In this document: one piece after another, positions 10,998 through 23,373 of the stretch
Layout of the letters: the number at the start of each line of letters is the position of its first letter
Position numbering within the stretch: the first letter of the stretch is position 1
NCBI GenBank assembly: GCA_965153355.1
Contig: OZ231126.1
Location: 106,268,001-106,332,000, forward strand
Direction: 5' to 3'
Source: Flaccisagitta enflata
Lineage: Eukaryota; Chaetognatha; Sagittoidea; Aphragmophora
Length of the DNA stretch: 64,000 nt
Notes under the pieces: model-generated
What the model saw: only the letters and a program-made list of their open reading frames with translations
Told to the model about the DNA's origin: nothing
Database searches by the model: none
Program-made: the position numbers and the translations under genes

Positions 10998-11486
10998 CTT
11001 TTAATTCAGTTTTTCTTTAAGTAGATTCATGAAACTGAAATGTGATACTTATTTTATAATTGTACACTGACTTAAATGCTTAATTTTTTTTAAAATGTAC
11101 AAATTTGGCAAGTTTTTGCAGTTTATGGCTTTTCAAATCAATTTTCAAGCCTTTTTAACTTTTCTTCTGGCAAATATCATTTCTTACATCACTTTTCTAC
11201 CTCTGCAAATAAAGATATATTTAAATAATTAATGTTATTTGGCAAAAATAACTATTTTTAGCATTAAGAATAGATTCTTATCATTTTGCCTCAAGCCTAA
11301 CTAAAATAAATATCATATTCTCATTCTACACCTTTTTTAAAATCCTTATATAAGAAAATTATTATGAATTTGGTTTTTTTTATTTTTTTTTCATTTTTTG
11401 AGAAATTTTCAATAGGGAATTCTGACCGTCTTCTTTTGTTTATTTGTTTGTTTGTTTCTTTCTTTCTTTCGTTCACTGTCCATCTG

Positions 11487-11491
<5 letters not shown>
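10998..11491. other. AT-rich spacer
   Basis: No gene or clear repeat seen; low-complexity T-rich stretches occur near 11370-11400. Confidence 0.35.
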
Positions 11492-11577
<86 letters not shown>

Positions 11578-11785
11578 TCATTGACATTGTTGTCGTCATG
11601 CTAATAGTCATCATCATCATCATTTTAATCATTATCGTCTTCAATACCATCATAAAGGTCATTGTCATCATTGTCATCTTCATCATCATCATCATCATCA
11701 TCCTCATCATCATAATCATCATCATCATCATCATAATCATCATTATCGTCATTGTCATTGTCATTGTCATTGTCATCATTATCAA
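11492..11785. repeat. (CT)n followed by degenerate (ATC)n
   Basis: CT array to about 11571, then CAT/ATC trinucleotide array with GTC/TTG interruptions. Confidence 0.9.
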
Positions 11786-11831
11786 ATTTATAGTCACTTT
11801 TTTTCACGACTCTATAAGGAGGTTTGTCCAT

Positions 11832-13061
<1,230 letters not shown>

Positions 13062-13070
<9 letters not shown>

Positions 13071-13172
13071 TGCGGTCTTTGGCCTCACTGCTCTTGCCCA
13101 AATGATCAAGTGACCTTAAATAAAGCTCCTGCCCACCCGCACGTGACTGGGGTAATTAGTCTATCTGGCCTT
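13062..13172 (-). repeat. GTCGCG element, family I head, reverse orientation
   Basis: It reads CCTGCCCACCCGCACGTGAC ... TGGCCTTGTTTT, the reverse complement of the head AACAAGGCC...GCGGGTGGGCAGG. The same AAGACCGCAAAAA-type middle is seen at 14327-14490. Confidence 0.65.
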
Positions 13173-13193
13173 GTTTTCATCAGAAATCATTTA

Positions 13194-14302
13194 CAGTGGA
13201 ACCTCGGTTTGAGGGATTTCTACATTTCTAGATCTAGGGACTGATTATTTTTGTCTCTTAAATCCAAAATCACTTAAAGTGAATTTATGACAGCGTGCCC
13301 GCGAAGCCAACGTTTAGGGTATCAAAATGGGTCAAAATAGAAAATATACACGAGTGAAAATAGAAAAACAAGTGATTAAAAGTGATTGAGATAAGACATG
13401 CATGATATTAGAAAGCAAAATTTGCATCCATTTACCAAGAGACTCAGATTTAGCATGAATTACTGAAAAAGATTTACTGAAAATTTCTTCAAATTTCTAT
13501 TTTGTCACTGACAAGGGGTTGGTCGAAATTATAAGTTTGCATAGAAAATGAAAAAATGAAAAAACGAAGAACATAGCTTTCTTCCCAAATTGTTTTTAGA
13601 GAGAACTATGTTTTTGAAAATGCAAAATTCTTCTGGGTGTGGCTTTCTTATAATTTCGACCTGAGAAAATAGAAAAAAATGTCAACAGAATTTCACTAAT
13701 AATCTTTATATTCTTGACATTTTCCATGAGAATTATTTATCAAAAGGTGGTTCAAAGCATAGAATATGGAGCAGACGTACATATCAAGTGTATCCAGTGA
13801 CATCTTGAGCAATGATAACATTTGTGGATAGACAATTAACCCACTATTGATGCAAAAGTTGGGTGAAGCGCTTCATTTTTTGCTGGCAGATTTCACGTCA
13901 TATGTTTTATTAAGGATTTCTATATTAGTTACTAAGGATCAGCAAATTCATAAGGTAACCACATCCTTTTACTTTCAGTATGTTGATCAATAATGATTGA
14001 TTTAGTTCATGGCAGGATATTCATGGCACAGGAAATATTTCATTTTTTTTAACCTATTTGTTCTTAAAGAATATCTCAAAATACCATTTTTTGGTCAAAA
14101 TTCATCAAATTTACCAGAAATTTCCCCTGATTTTAGGGATATTTTCAAAAACTTGTCTCTAAAATCAGAATATCTCCTAAATAGAAGTTTCTTAAATAGA
14201 GGTTTTTTAACATTGGAAAAGCCTGAAAAAATATGGGACAATGTTGTCTCTTAAATGCGGATATCCCTTAAATAGAGGTGCCACTAAGGTGGGATTCCAC
14301 TG
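13194..14302. mobile_element. pogo/Tigger-like non-autonomous DNA transposon
   Basis: The ends are CAGTGGAACCTCGGTTT (13194) and its inverted partner ending GGTGGGATTCCACTG (14302), with further inverted matches inside (TGTCTCTTAAAT near 13251 and TTGTCTCTTAAATGCGG near 14244). CAGTGGAACCTC tips and TA targets are typical of pogo/Tigger elements. The interior (about 1.1 kb) has no transposase. An unoccupied version of the target is present at 14480-14505. Confidence 0.7.
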
Positions 14303-14326
14303 TGTTGTTTTTTAAAAACAAGGCCG

Positions 14327-14490
14327 GATTCACGGCTACCCCAGTCGCGTGCGGGTGGGCAGGAGCTTTATTTGAGCAGTGAGGTCAAAGACCGCGAAAA
14401 CCCCAAAAAAGTAAAGTGTGACAGACGGACGGACCTATGGACTGACAAAGCGGGGTTGAGAGCCGCGTAGCACAAAAGTCATTAGAAATC
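14327..14490 (+). repeat. GTCGCG element, family I, near complete
   Basis: Head AACAAGGCCGGATTCACGG, then GTCGCGTGCGGGTGGGCAGG, an AGTGAGGTCAAAGACCGC middle, GACGGACGGACC repeats, AAAGCGGGGTTGAGAGCCGC and a CGTAGCAC tail. Confidence 0.75.
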
Positions 14491-14512
14491 ATTTATGTTG
14501 TTTTTTAAAAAC

Positions 14513-15320
14513 AAGGCCGAATACATGGCTACCAAAGTCGCGTGTGGGTGGGCAGGGGCAGTGATAAATAGCAGCCCAAAGGCAGTAAGTGGTCAGCGGT
14601 ACCCGTGCCCTGCTTGAGTAGTGTGTGACTTAAGTTGAGGGGGAGCAGGGCGGCGGCCCCAAAGGGGACGCAGTCCTGTAGAACACAGGGGGAATCTGTC
14701 CGTCTGTTCGTATGTCCATCTGCCCCTCCATTTGTCCCCCCTGCCCCATCCTCAGGGCTTCATCTCCTTTGGGGCCTATTCTGACCTAGATTCTACCAAA
14801 TAGCCAAAATCCAAACAAATGGCCCAAATCTAAGCCAAAACGGCCCAAATCTAAGCATAATGGCCCAAATCCAAGCAAAATGGCCTAAATCCGGTCAGAA
14901 TCTTGGTACAGGGGGCCATAATATAGGTCTAAGGGGCCCAAATCATAGACCTCGGGCCAAAATTGGGGTTTTCTGGCAGGATTTGTGCCATTTTGCTTAG
15001 ATTTGGGCCATATTGCTTGGATTTAGGCTATTTGGCAGAATTACGGTCAGAATAGGCCCCAAAGGAGACGAAGCCCTGAGGATGGGGCAGGGGGGGACGG
15101 ATAGAGGTATGGACGTACGTACGTACAGAGGGACAGATTCCCCTTGTGTTCTATAGGACTTCGTCCCCTTTGGGGTCGCTGCCCAAAAAGGCTTACCAAA
15201 CATTTGGGCTGGAGCGGTAAGGCAAAAACTGCCCAAATACGACAAAAAAGCTAAGTATTATGGACTCACAGATGGACAGACTGACATTGCAAGTTATAGA
15301 GGCCCGTGCAAGCAATTAAA
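14513..15320. repeat. GTCGCG element carrying hairpin-bounded minisatellite, copy 2
   Basis: A family I head (14513-14565) is followed by the box (AGTGGTCAGCGGTACCC, reverse orientation, about 14588-14604). Next come the hairpin arm GGCGGCCCCAAAGGGGAC (from about 14651), an array of about 20-bp units around GGCCCAAATCTAAGC, and the opposite arm (about 15125-15183). A family I tail follows (AAAAACTGCCC ... GGACAGACTGAC, about 15198-15300). The minisatellite module therefore lies within a GTCGCG element. Confidence 0.65.
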
Positions 15321-15478
15321 AACTTTGTAAATATTTGTTAATCTGCTTTTTAAAAAAGCTCTTTTATTGTTCATATTAGGATATTCTAGTCTATTTGTAG
15401 ATACTACGATTTTCTGAGGAAGTACACTTGTTGGAAACAAAACTACACAGGATTTGTTATTTTAAGTTGCCACTAGTG

Positions 15479-16092
15479 CCTCCAGGGTGAAAAAAAGTTA
15501 AAGTTTAGTGACCATTGCCCCAACCTGGTTTTTTAGGCTCTATTCAATATGGGGAAGTGTTTTCTAGCCAAATTCAAATCATTGTTGGGGCGCTTTTTAA
15601 AAAAAATGAAAAATTCAAGATTTTTTGCATGTTTTTTAATAAAAAAATTTGCAGATAAGTTCAACTTTTTTTGGATAGCATATTGTTATTCCTGATGAAA
15701 TTCCCTTTAATTTGATAGGTCGCACTATAAGGTTTTGAAAAGAAATAAAAGGTTCATTTTTTATGCTACTGTTACAAAAATTATAATGGTGGTCTAAGAT
15801 ATAAAAATTGTATTTCTTTTAACAAACCCTATAGTGCGACCTATTAAATAAAAGGGAATTTTGCCAGGATTAACATTATTCTGTCAAAAAAATATATCAG
15901 AACAACCTGTAAAATTTTGAATGTAAAATCAAGCTAAAAATCTTGAATTTTTCATTTTATTTAAAAAGCGCCCCAAGGATAATTTGATTTTAGATAGATA
16001 GAAAAACCTTTCTCACATTGAGTAGAGCCTAAAAAACCAAGTGGGGGCAATGGTCACTAAACTTGAACTTTTTTCCACCCTGGGGGCACTAG
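15479..16092. mobile_element. Foldback element, near-palindromic, 614 bp
   Basis: The two arms of roughly 280 bp are inverted copies: tips ACTAGTGCCTCCAGGGTG (left) and GGGGGCACTAGT (right), shared TTTAGTGACCATTGCCCC, GGGGCGCTTTTTAAA and TAGGTCGCACTATA blocks. The centre is a short AT-rich loop. No coding capacity. Left and right arms differ by scattered substitutions, so it is not recent. Confidence 0.8.
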
Positions 16093-16096
16093 TGTT

Positions 16097-16256
16097 GTTC
16101 TATGCTTTGTTCATCCGTCCATTGCTCTGTCTGTTGGTCTGTCAATTAGCACGAGTCGAAAAGTGGGAAAATAAGTGTTTTAGAACATTTTTAGTGGCGG
16201 ACAGTTGCATTTTTTCGCCCCTGCCCACCCGTCCGCAACTGGTGCCTTGTTTTCAA
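16097..16256 (-). repeat. GTCGCG-type element, reverse orientation
   Basis: TTCATCCGTCCATTGCTC/TGTCTGTTGGTC tail repeats, then GTGGCGGACAGTTGC and the head complement CGCCCCTGCCCACCCGTCCG followed by TGCCTTGTTTTC. Confidence 0.6.
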
Positions 16257-16653
16257 TTTTAGTGAGAACTTTAAGTTAAGATACAATCAGAGGATAAATT
16301 TTTAGTTGCGTGCACGTGATAAAAAAAAGTATAATAGAAAGACGACAGGAAAGACAAAGAGGAAACAAAAAAGCGAACAACATTGTAGTCAGGCTACAAC
16401 TAAAAAAATGAAACTGAGACAGAAAAAGAAATAAAATTAATTGGTTGCTACAATCACTATTGTACTTGCTGTAAAATGTCTGCTTCTTTTTAAGATAAAA
16501 AAATAATTTGCGACTATAATTTCTGTTTTACTCATCGTAAATATCTGCTTTATAAAAAAATTAATCAGAATACTTCAACAGATTTTGTATATGTATAAAA
16601 AAAAAACTCGCTCAGAATCTAGAACTCGGGGAAAAAAAAACGGACAAATAACA
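16257..16653 (+). promoter_or_regulatory. Upstream region of the decayed plus-strand gene, possible TATA box
   Basis: AT-rich sequence. TATATGTATAAAAA at about 16589-16602 could be a TATA box about 55 bp upstream of the first ATG (16654). No other motif is evident; inference only. Confidence 0.25.
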
Positions 16654-16771
16654 ATGGATGATGATTTTAACGAGTATTGAAACTTTGACGATCCATACGG
16701 AGACCTGTTTCAGGACCTTGACAAAAACAGTCTCAGAATCGAGGAATACACAATGGAATCGTTTTATGGAG
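16654..16771 (+). pseudogene. Exon 1 of an unrecognised, decayed gene
   Basis: ATG at 16654 opens an acidic frame (MDDDFNEY) that meets a TGA at 16678-16680 and then continues in the same frame (NFDDPYGDLFQDLDKNSLRI) to a donor, GGAG|GTATGG, phase 1, at 16771/16772. The 117-nt intron is a multiple of three and stop-free, so intron retention would keep the frame. No family recognised. The early TGA means that only a mutated, read-through or differently started product could be made. Confidence 0.4.
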
Positions 16772-16888
16772 GTATGGTTGAGATTACTTATACAGTAGGA
16801 ACCCGCATCTGGAGGCTAAAGGTTACTAACTTTTCTCTTCTCCCTCAACCCAACCCCCCCCTCCTCTCTCTCTTCTTATTTTCTAAAG

Positions 16889-17236
16889 GAACATCACAAA
16901 AAAGGGTGTTTGAACGAATAACAGAGGGCGATGATGTATCCTATCTGGCAGAGCAGGAGGCCTTTATATTTTAGATATATATGAAAAGATATCTCATGAG
17001 CTTATTTGAATTGGGATATCGATATATCGTATTTGTAACTTTTGAGGTAGAGTTCATGAAAATTTTAGATAGAGGCAACAAAATGTCCATCCTTTCGAGC
17101 CATAGAAACGAATTTTGGATCATCCCAACAAACTTAAACCAGTACAATCTTCTTCTCATCGTCGAGGAACTACTACGAGGTTCTTCAAGATCCCTAATGC
17201 TAGATTGCAAATCAGTGGAACTTAGAATCGAATCGG
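16889..17236 (+). pseudogene. Exon 2 of the decayed gene
   Basis: The acceptor has a 40-nt pyrimidine tract and TTCTAAAG. The first two bases complete the split codon from exon 1. The frame (GTSQKRVFERITEGDDVSYLA) meets a TAG at 16972-16974 and continues open for 87 more codons (MKRYLMSLFELGYRYIVFV ...) to a strong donor, TCGG|GTAAGG, phase 1, at 17236/17237. TTTATATTTTAG at the stop could itself be an acceptor, giving an alternative start for this exon. No domain recognised. Confidence 0.4.
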
Positions 17237-17525
17237 GTAAGGATGTTCAATGGTCGGCCATCTACACAGCATCACTACACCCCATATCCGCCCGCTCTAC
17301 ACCCCTTGTCCGTCCGGCTCCGTGCATGCAGCTCTATAAGAGACCTTGTCCGTCTATTGATCCATTGATCCGTTGGTCCGTTGAAATGAATTGAAAAGTG
17401 GTGGGGTAAGGATGGGTGGGGATTAGATGGTCCTGTCTGTCCGTTGGCTGGTCCTGTCTGTCCGTTGGCAACAATATTGCGACCCTGTGTCTCTTTTTTC
17501 ATACAGCCTACATTACTTTCTCAAG
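17237..17525 (-). repeat. Intron 2 of the decayed gene, filled by a GTCGCG family II element
   Basis: The 289-nt intron holds GCAGCTCTATAAGAGACC, GTCCGTC/GATCCATTGATCC-type repeats, GTGGTGGGGTAAGGATGGG and CCGTTGGCAACAATATTGC followed by GACCCTGTGTC. This is the family II arrangement also seen at 50470-50705 (reverse) and 50090-50305 (forward). A donor GTAAGG and acceptor CTCAAG (or CATACAG) delimit it. Confidence 0.5.
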
Positions 17526-18228
17526 GATGGACTTTCTCAAAGATTTTGAGGGGTAATATTGTTCATATACGAAGACCAATAAACAGAATAATTGGCTACG
17601 GACACACACGCCCTAAAGTAAAACAAAAATTCAATGAAAATCTTAGAAGTGTTTTTTTGCGTAATGTCGTTGACCCTGTTACACTGACACCCGCCAGGTT
17701 TTCAAACACTTGCGTAATAGTCAACATCATAATCAAACTCGAATATATCATGCGAGGAACTCTTCAAAAAACTAGAATCAAACACATTAAAGAAATGCTT
17801 AAAGGAATCAACTTAGGAAACATTGACGATCTTCAGCAAGGTATTAGTATCAAACAATTCCAGATGATAGAAAATATGGATCAACCTTTTAAATTTCTTC
17901 AAAAAACATTATGGATTCCTAAGAAAATATGAAGGCTTTAGTTTAAATATCTTCTCCTGTAAATATTCAAAAACTCTGCGCAGCTACTCGCTTGTGGCAA
18001 TCAAATTATCTGAGCGATGGAACCAAAGCAAATTTTTTCAATTGATCTATTACGCGGTTCGGAAGATATGAGAGCACCAATAAAGAACAAGAAAAAAAAG
18101 ATATTTAATAAGCCGCTCCATCAATATGAACCTACGCTTCTTATAATCAACATTTTTAGAATGTTTCAGTCATTCAAAGAAAAAAACCACAATAGTAACC
18201 GATACGGGGATTGCCAAGTTTGTAGAAG
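17526..18228 (+). pseudogene. Exon 3 of the decayed gene, frameshifted
   Basis: With the acceptor at TTTCTCAAG (17525) the phase matches exon 2. The frame is open for about 127 codons (GWTFSKILRGNIVHIRRPIN ... NIDDLQQGISIKQFQ). At an A6 run (17901-17906) the open frame shifts by one for about 50 codons (HYGFLRKYEGFSLN ... FFQLIYYAVRKI). From about 18035 it shifts back and stays open to a donor AG|GTGAGT at 18228/18229, phase 2. Two compensating shifts within 150 bp suggest decay. Protein family unknown; rich in Ile, Lys and Asn. Confidence 0.4.
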
Positions 18229-18233
18229 GTGAG

Positions 18234-18235
<2 letters not shown>

Positions 18236-18291
<56 letters not shown>
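18236..18291. repeat. (GA)n microsatellite at the BEL insertion edge
   Basis: A GA array of about 28 units lies directly next to the presumed LTR end. Confidence 0.9.
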
Positions 18292-18292
<1 letters not shown>

Positions 18293-18848
18293 TCAAGATA
18301 GCTTGGAGAAAAGCCTTGGCTAATGGTAGTCGCGTTAGAACTAATCTTGAATGAACGACGAAGACGTAAGGCATAAATAGGGACATCTAATTGGCATGAC
18401 CAGATTCGTCAATACTGTACGAAAATAAAAGAGAAAGCGAGGAACAAATATAAGTTGAAAGCGACAAACTTAAATACGACTTAAACGCAATAAGAATATA
18501 ACTTCAATACAATTCAAATATAACTCAAACGCAATCAAAATACGACTGTTACCTTAGATCCGGACTAGGGACAACGATGCGACTACGAAGCGATAACGAT
18601 CGCAAACGTTTATAAAGGAAATACTAAAAGCATTGCAAATAAGAGACAGCCAATGAGAGGACACAGTCGACGAGATACGAGGCGCCAAAGACTCGACTAA
18701 GGGTTGACAAATCAGAGGACAAGGTAGGGGACACGATAAACGACGTGGGTAAGTTAGGGCAAAACGTAAGGAGAAACGAGATAGGGAAAGGGCAACGCGG
18801 ATCGCGTAAGACTAGTACGAAACAGGGCGAGAATAAGCGACTCCCCCA
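18292..18848 (-). mobile_element. Probable 3' LTR of the BEL/Pao element
   Basis: A 557-bp segment downstream of pol that reads TGGGGGAGTCGC ... CTATCTTGACA on the minus strand, so it has TG...CA ends. A TATA-like CTTTATAAACG lies near 18612-18622, as expected for an LTR promoter. No second copy exists in the window to prove the boundaries, so this is an inference from position and ends. Confidence 0.5.
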
Positions 18849-19073
18849 CCTAGGAGAGTATCATCAAATGATAGGATTCTAAAAAGATGACAGACGATAA
18901 AAGACACTAAAAACAACAATGCTAAAATCAAATTTTTGTTTGGTTATGTATAAAACCTAAGACTAATTTCTGTTGGGCTTTCTTTGAAGTATAGTTTAAA
19001 CGACGGCACGATGAGACAAGATGCATTACTGCCATTTTACTGGCTCAGAAAATGACTTACACGAACTAACGAG
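18849..19073 (-). other. Untranslated region between BEL pol and 3' LTR
   Basis: No ORF. It lies between the pol stop (19074) and the LTR start, where BEL elements normally have their polypurine tract; only a weak purine-rich stretch is seen. Confidence 0.4.
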
Positions 19074-20364
19074 TCAATCGTCACCCCCACCATCAACAAT
19101 CTCCTCCTCCACACTATCATCGCTGTCACCTTCTCTTTCTAAGAGCACGACTTTCCTGATGTCGCGTTCGAGAGATTGATTTGACGCAGTGCGAAGAGTA
19201 ACGCGACAAACAAGGCCGTCTACGCTGGGTAATGTGTCCATAACTACCGCAAGAGGCCATTGACCACGAGGCTTCATCCACAAGGGGAACGAGATCACCG
19301 CTCTTGATGTTGCGGCGACAAGAAATCCACTTCGAACGTTTCTGGAGATCCACAACGTACTGAGAAGTCCATTGTTTCCAGAAAGAATTGATGAGGGGAC
19401 GAAGAATGTCTTTGGACCGTCTCAGCTCGGAACCCATGAGCGGAGTAGCAGGGAGAATGTCTGATGAGGGAACGATGGAGACGAGGCTCGGATTGAGAAA
19501 ATGAGCCGGCGTAAGGGGACGAAGGTCAGGCGGGTCACTTGAAAACCGCGTGAGAGGACAACGATTGACGATGCCTGCTGCGATGCAGACGATGGTGCAA
19601 AAGCGTTCAATGTCCATGTCGTGGGCTTGAGGGATGCCGGCGATGGTCTTCTTGACGACGGACACGAGCCGCTCCCAAATGCCGCCTTGATGCGGCCCAT
19701 GAGGAGGGATGAACTTCCAAATGATGCTGGACAGGTGACCCCTACTTTGGGCATCCTTCCACTCGGCGACCATGGAGTTGAGCAGGTTGTCGGCGCCTAC
19801 CAGATTGGTGCCTTGATCGCTTACGAGGTGCTTGAGAGAGGGATAGAAAGCATGGAATCTCTGTAGTGCATCTATAAATGTATCTGTCTCAAGATCCTTG
19901 ACAACTTCCAAATGAACTGCTCTGATGCGTAAACAGCAAAATAAAACAACCCAGACTTTCTTGGTATATCTGCCTGACTTGACCTGGATAGGACCAAAAA
20001 GGTCAACGCCGGAATTCTCAAAGGGCGGAGCGACGTTGAGACAATAAGGCTGAAGCGGAGCAATCTGTTGAGCCTCTGGACGACCGTGACGACGGCGACA
20101 ATCCAAACATCGCCACAGAATCTTCTTGACAGCAGAGCGTCCACGAAGAATCCAAAAGCGGCGACGAAGCTCCGAAAGTACAAACTCAGTGCCAGAGTGA
20201 CCATTGTCGACGTGACATGCGAAAATAAGATGGTTAACAAGAGGATCAGATTGTGGCAAAATCAGAGGATGCTTGACCTCCCATGCTTCTTCACACAAAT
20301 TCAACCTTCCACCAACACGAAGGAAACCCTTGTTATTGACAAATGGATCAAGTTGGCGTAATGC
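19074..20364 (-). pseudogene. pol: BEL/Pao pol: integrase and C-terminus
   Basis: Integrase of a BEL/Pao element. The order is typical: GFLRVGGRLN, KHPLILPQ, an HHCC zinc module (HVDNGHSG ... CLDCRR), then a DDE core with GVDLFGPIQV (first Asp), VSDQGTNLVG (second Asp) and HQGGIWERLV (Glu), so all three catalytic residues are present. The tail has KWISCRRNIKSGDLV. Near 19280 one base is lost or gained: the conserved continuation (RGQWPLAVVMDTLPSVDGLVCRV) is in the next frame and ends TGA at 19074-19076. The frame is continuous with the RNase H part across a TAA at 20365-20367. Confidence 0.85.
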
Positions 20365-21177
20365 TTATGCTGACCTGTTGAGAACCCTTTTGATCTTCTT
20401 TGGGTCTGCCTTGGCAAGGGCTTCAACTTTGTTCGAGAAGTGACGGCGTTGAGCATCAAGGACAATCTTGTCTTCAGCAAAGCGCATCTTGGAGGCACTG
20501 GGCAAAGATGAAAGATGATCAGCAGACATTGCAAAGGATGGTTGGATGACTCCAACAAAGCGAAGGACATAAGCGACAATGCGCTTGATAGACATATAAT
20601 CACTTTTCTTTCTAAGCAATGTCTCAATGAACGATGGGGCAACACTACTTTCCTGAGTGGCTTCTTCGACGTCGGATACCCCCACCGTGGCAATGTCACC
20701 AATGGGAAGCGTCGGCCATTCAGCTTCGGGGCGCGAAAGGAACTCCGGACCACCATGGAACAGCTTCCACGCGTCGTGATCACCAGGCATTGCACCACAA
20801 GAGACAACATCTGCAGGGTTCTCCGAAGTCGGAACCCGGCGCCATTGCTGGGGCGGCGCATCTGGCTGAGAAAGATGATTGCGATTGAGACGATTAGCAA
20901 CATAAACGGGATGCTTGGCCTCTTGGTTGTGAATCCAATGGTAAACAGTTGTGGAATCAGTGAAGAAGATCTGGCGACTTATCTGCACATCAATGTCTTC
21001 CCGGATCTGAAGAGCAAGTTCCACTCCAGTGACGGCAGCTTGTAGCTCGAGACGAGGGATGTTCTGGCCAACATCAACGTTGGTCTCCTTGGTCGGCGAC
21101 ACGCGAGACTTGGCTGCAACCCACGAGATCCTGCCGTTTTTGTCAAGGAAGAAAGCGACGCAACCATATCCAATGAG
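20365..21177 (-). pseudogene. pol: BEL/Pao pol: RNase H region
   Basis: Follows the RT in the same frame, directly after a TAG (21178-21180) that falls in IFTDA-stop-LIGYGCVAFF, where BEL elements normally have a serine or similar residue. The Asp/Glu/Asp set is visible as FTDA, IPRLELQAA and IFFTDSTTVYHW. The usual NPADLASRG reads NPADVVSCG. The segment ends with a TAA at 20365-20367, after which the integrase continues in frame. Function in the family is degradation of the RNA template. Confidence 0.85.
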
Positions 21178-22587
21178 CTAGGCGTCTGTAAAGATGAGAA
21201 GTATGACCCGCTGCTTGCGGTCTGTTAAAGCAAAGGAACGACGGATGGATAATGTGTGAAGATCATCAAACCCATCAACCCATTTTTGAATGGGTACCTG
21301 ATACTTCTCTGGCACAGGATCATTCCAATTGACCTTTTCATCACAGAGCTGCTGATTGATCTTCTTACCAATCAGGACGAAAGGGGCAACAAATCCAATG
21401 GGATCAAATATCCCCATGACAAGAGATAGCATCATTCTTTGGTTGTAGATTACACCATCAGGACCCCCACCTGGTTTCTGGGGAGCTTTTACCCGGAAAA
21501 CATCTTCTTCTGGGTTGTAGAGGACGCCAAGGACAGACGTCTCCGGCAAAGGACCACTGGTGTCTTTAAACCCCTCTGCGCGCAATTGTTCAGGGATTGC
21601 CGCCAGAGCTGTGCGAGAATTGGAGACAAATTTGGTAAGCAGAAATCCACCAAGTTTACAAAAATCCATCAAACCTTGAATCAGAAGAGCAAGGGATGCC
21701 TCCGATGCGGCTGACGTTGGGACATCGTCGACATAAGCACGACGAATCGCCTCGATGACATCTTCTGGAAATTCATGGGCATGATCATCAGCATTGCGAT
21801 TGATGGCGAAGGAGGAAAGGGACATGGAGCAGGAGGATCCAAATATGTTCACGAGCATCCGTAAACATTCCAACACATCCTCGCGACCAGCGACCCAGCG
21901 ATAGAAACAAAGAGCGTCCCCATCCTCAGGCGGGACTCGAACCTGATGGAAGGCGGCGGTGATATCACCAGCAGCGAAATAATCAAAACGACGTGAGTTT
22001 TGCAAAGCGTTAAATATGGTGATCAATGAACCTTCACCAGTAAGCAATAATGAATTCAAACTGACACCGTTACTCAGGGCAGCGCCATCAAGGCAGAAGC
22101 GATATTTGCCCTTCCTTTGAGACAGAACACCAGGGAGGTACCATACAGGACCGGATGAAATTTCGAGATTGGGCACAACAGCCCATCCATTGTCCAGGAG
22201 CTCCTGGACTGAATCTTCCACAATTTTCTTCAATTCAGGAGAGCTGGACAATCGTCTCTCCATCTTGCATGTACGAGTGCGGGCAGTCAACTCGGCCACA
22301 TCACTCGGCATGATTGACTTAATCACGGGTCGATCATACTTCCACAGAAGGGGTAATTCATAGTGACCATCCTTGAATTTGCATGAGGACTCCATGATCT
22401 CATGTGCTCGCTGGTCCTCTTGGGATGGAGCAGTCTTCGACGAAGCGGGTTCTACGAAGTCGGCTTTGTAGGACTTCTCCAACTGCTCGTTGAGACGTCG
22501 ACCCTCATCCATGGTGACGAAGGCGGAGTGAACAAAGTTTGATGATGAATGGGACACCGGGCCTGCAATCCCCCATCCAAACAAATT
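21178..22587 (-). pseudogene. pol: BEL/Pao pol: reverse transcriptase
   Basis: RT domain with all main blocks: ELPLLWK, GWAVVPNLEISSGPVWYLPG, motif A FAAGDITAAFHQVRVP (about residue 210), a motif B-like NIFGSSCSMSLSSFA, and motif C AYVDDVPTS (about residue 280). Asp residues are intact. The frame has no ATG at its start: it is joined in phase to the protease part across a TGA at 22588-22590, which lies just before NLFGWGIAGP, normally an uninterrupted conserved block of Pao proteins. It ends at a TAG (21178-21180). Confidence 0.88.
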
Positions 22588-23373
22588 TCAGATTGCGACC
22601 GGCGACGAGTGATCACGATGACGATCCTCAAAATGGGTAAGGAAATAGGCAAGGTCAGTGCCCGCTAAAACCTCAACTTGGTGACTGGGCAATTCAATCA
22701 AATCAACGTCAGACATATAATCGAATTGGCGAACATTGACCTGACGGGCTATTTGAGACGCATGTACGGGAAGTGACTCTACCACGAATACTTCAACTTC
22801 ATGGGTGACGACTTCAGGATCCGCCAATGAACGAAGGGAGAGGGTAGCCACATCTCTTTGGCCAGACGAGCAAGTTCCAAGACCACGTAAGGTCAAGCTC
22901 TGCCTCTTAGTTCTTAGGCGAAGACGTTTCTGAAAAGCACGAGTGATTAAGGTTCGATTACTGCCCGTATCATATAAACAGTAAGCATCAACAGAGTTAC
23001 CATTAGAGAACTCAACCTTGGTAGCAAAGATAGGACGAAAACAACTATCAACTTCAGAGGTTAATGCAGACACTTCGACCTGAGATGAAGTTTGTGGAGC
23101 AGCGGATGCCTCCGAAGCCGAAGTTGTTGAAAGTTGCTGCAGCCTGCTCTGAACGTTGGAAGGCCCGACCATTTTACCAGCCGTGACTCCGGGCGCAGGA
23201 CTCGACAGACTCCAATTGGAACTCGAGGCCTGAGTTGCTGGAAAAGATCCATGGAGAAGAGTATTATGTCGAGTACCAGAACAGATAAGGCATTGAATTT
23301 TCTCAGGGTAACTAGATGACATGTCATCTTTCGAAAAACAGCAAAAGCATAAACGATTTTTCATTAGAAATTG
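22588..23373 (-). pseudogene. BEL/Pao second zinc knuckle and aspartic protease
   Basis: It begins QFLMKNRLCFCCFS directly after the gag TGA and continues with CLICSGTRHNTLLH, the usual second zinc-binding unit of Pao Gag. The pepsin-like retroviral protease follows with its YDTGSNRTLI active site. In other Pao elements the two zinc units are contiguous, so the TGA at 23374-23376 splits one conserved region. Bases after the stop are CAATTT, one change from the CARYYA context known from tobacco mosaic virus read-through. Ends at TGA 22588-22590 in frame with RT. Confidence 0.85.

Noticed and set aside
18292-18848. Identifying a matching 5' LTR upstream of gag
   Set aside because: No second copy of this sequence was seen between 24980 and 27200, so only the 3' LTR is reported and its borders remain inferred.
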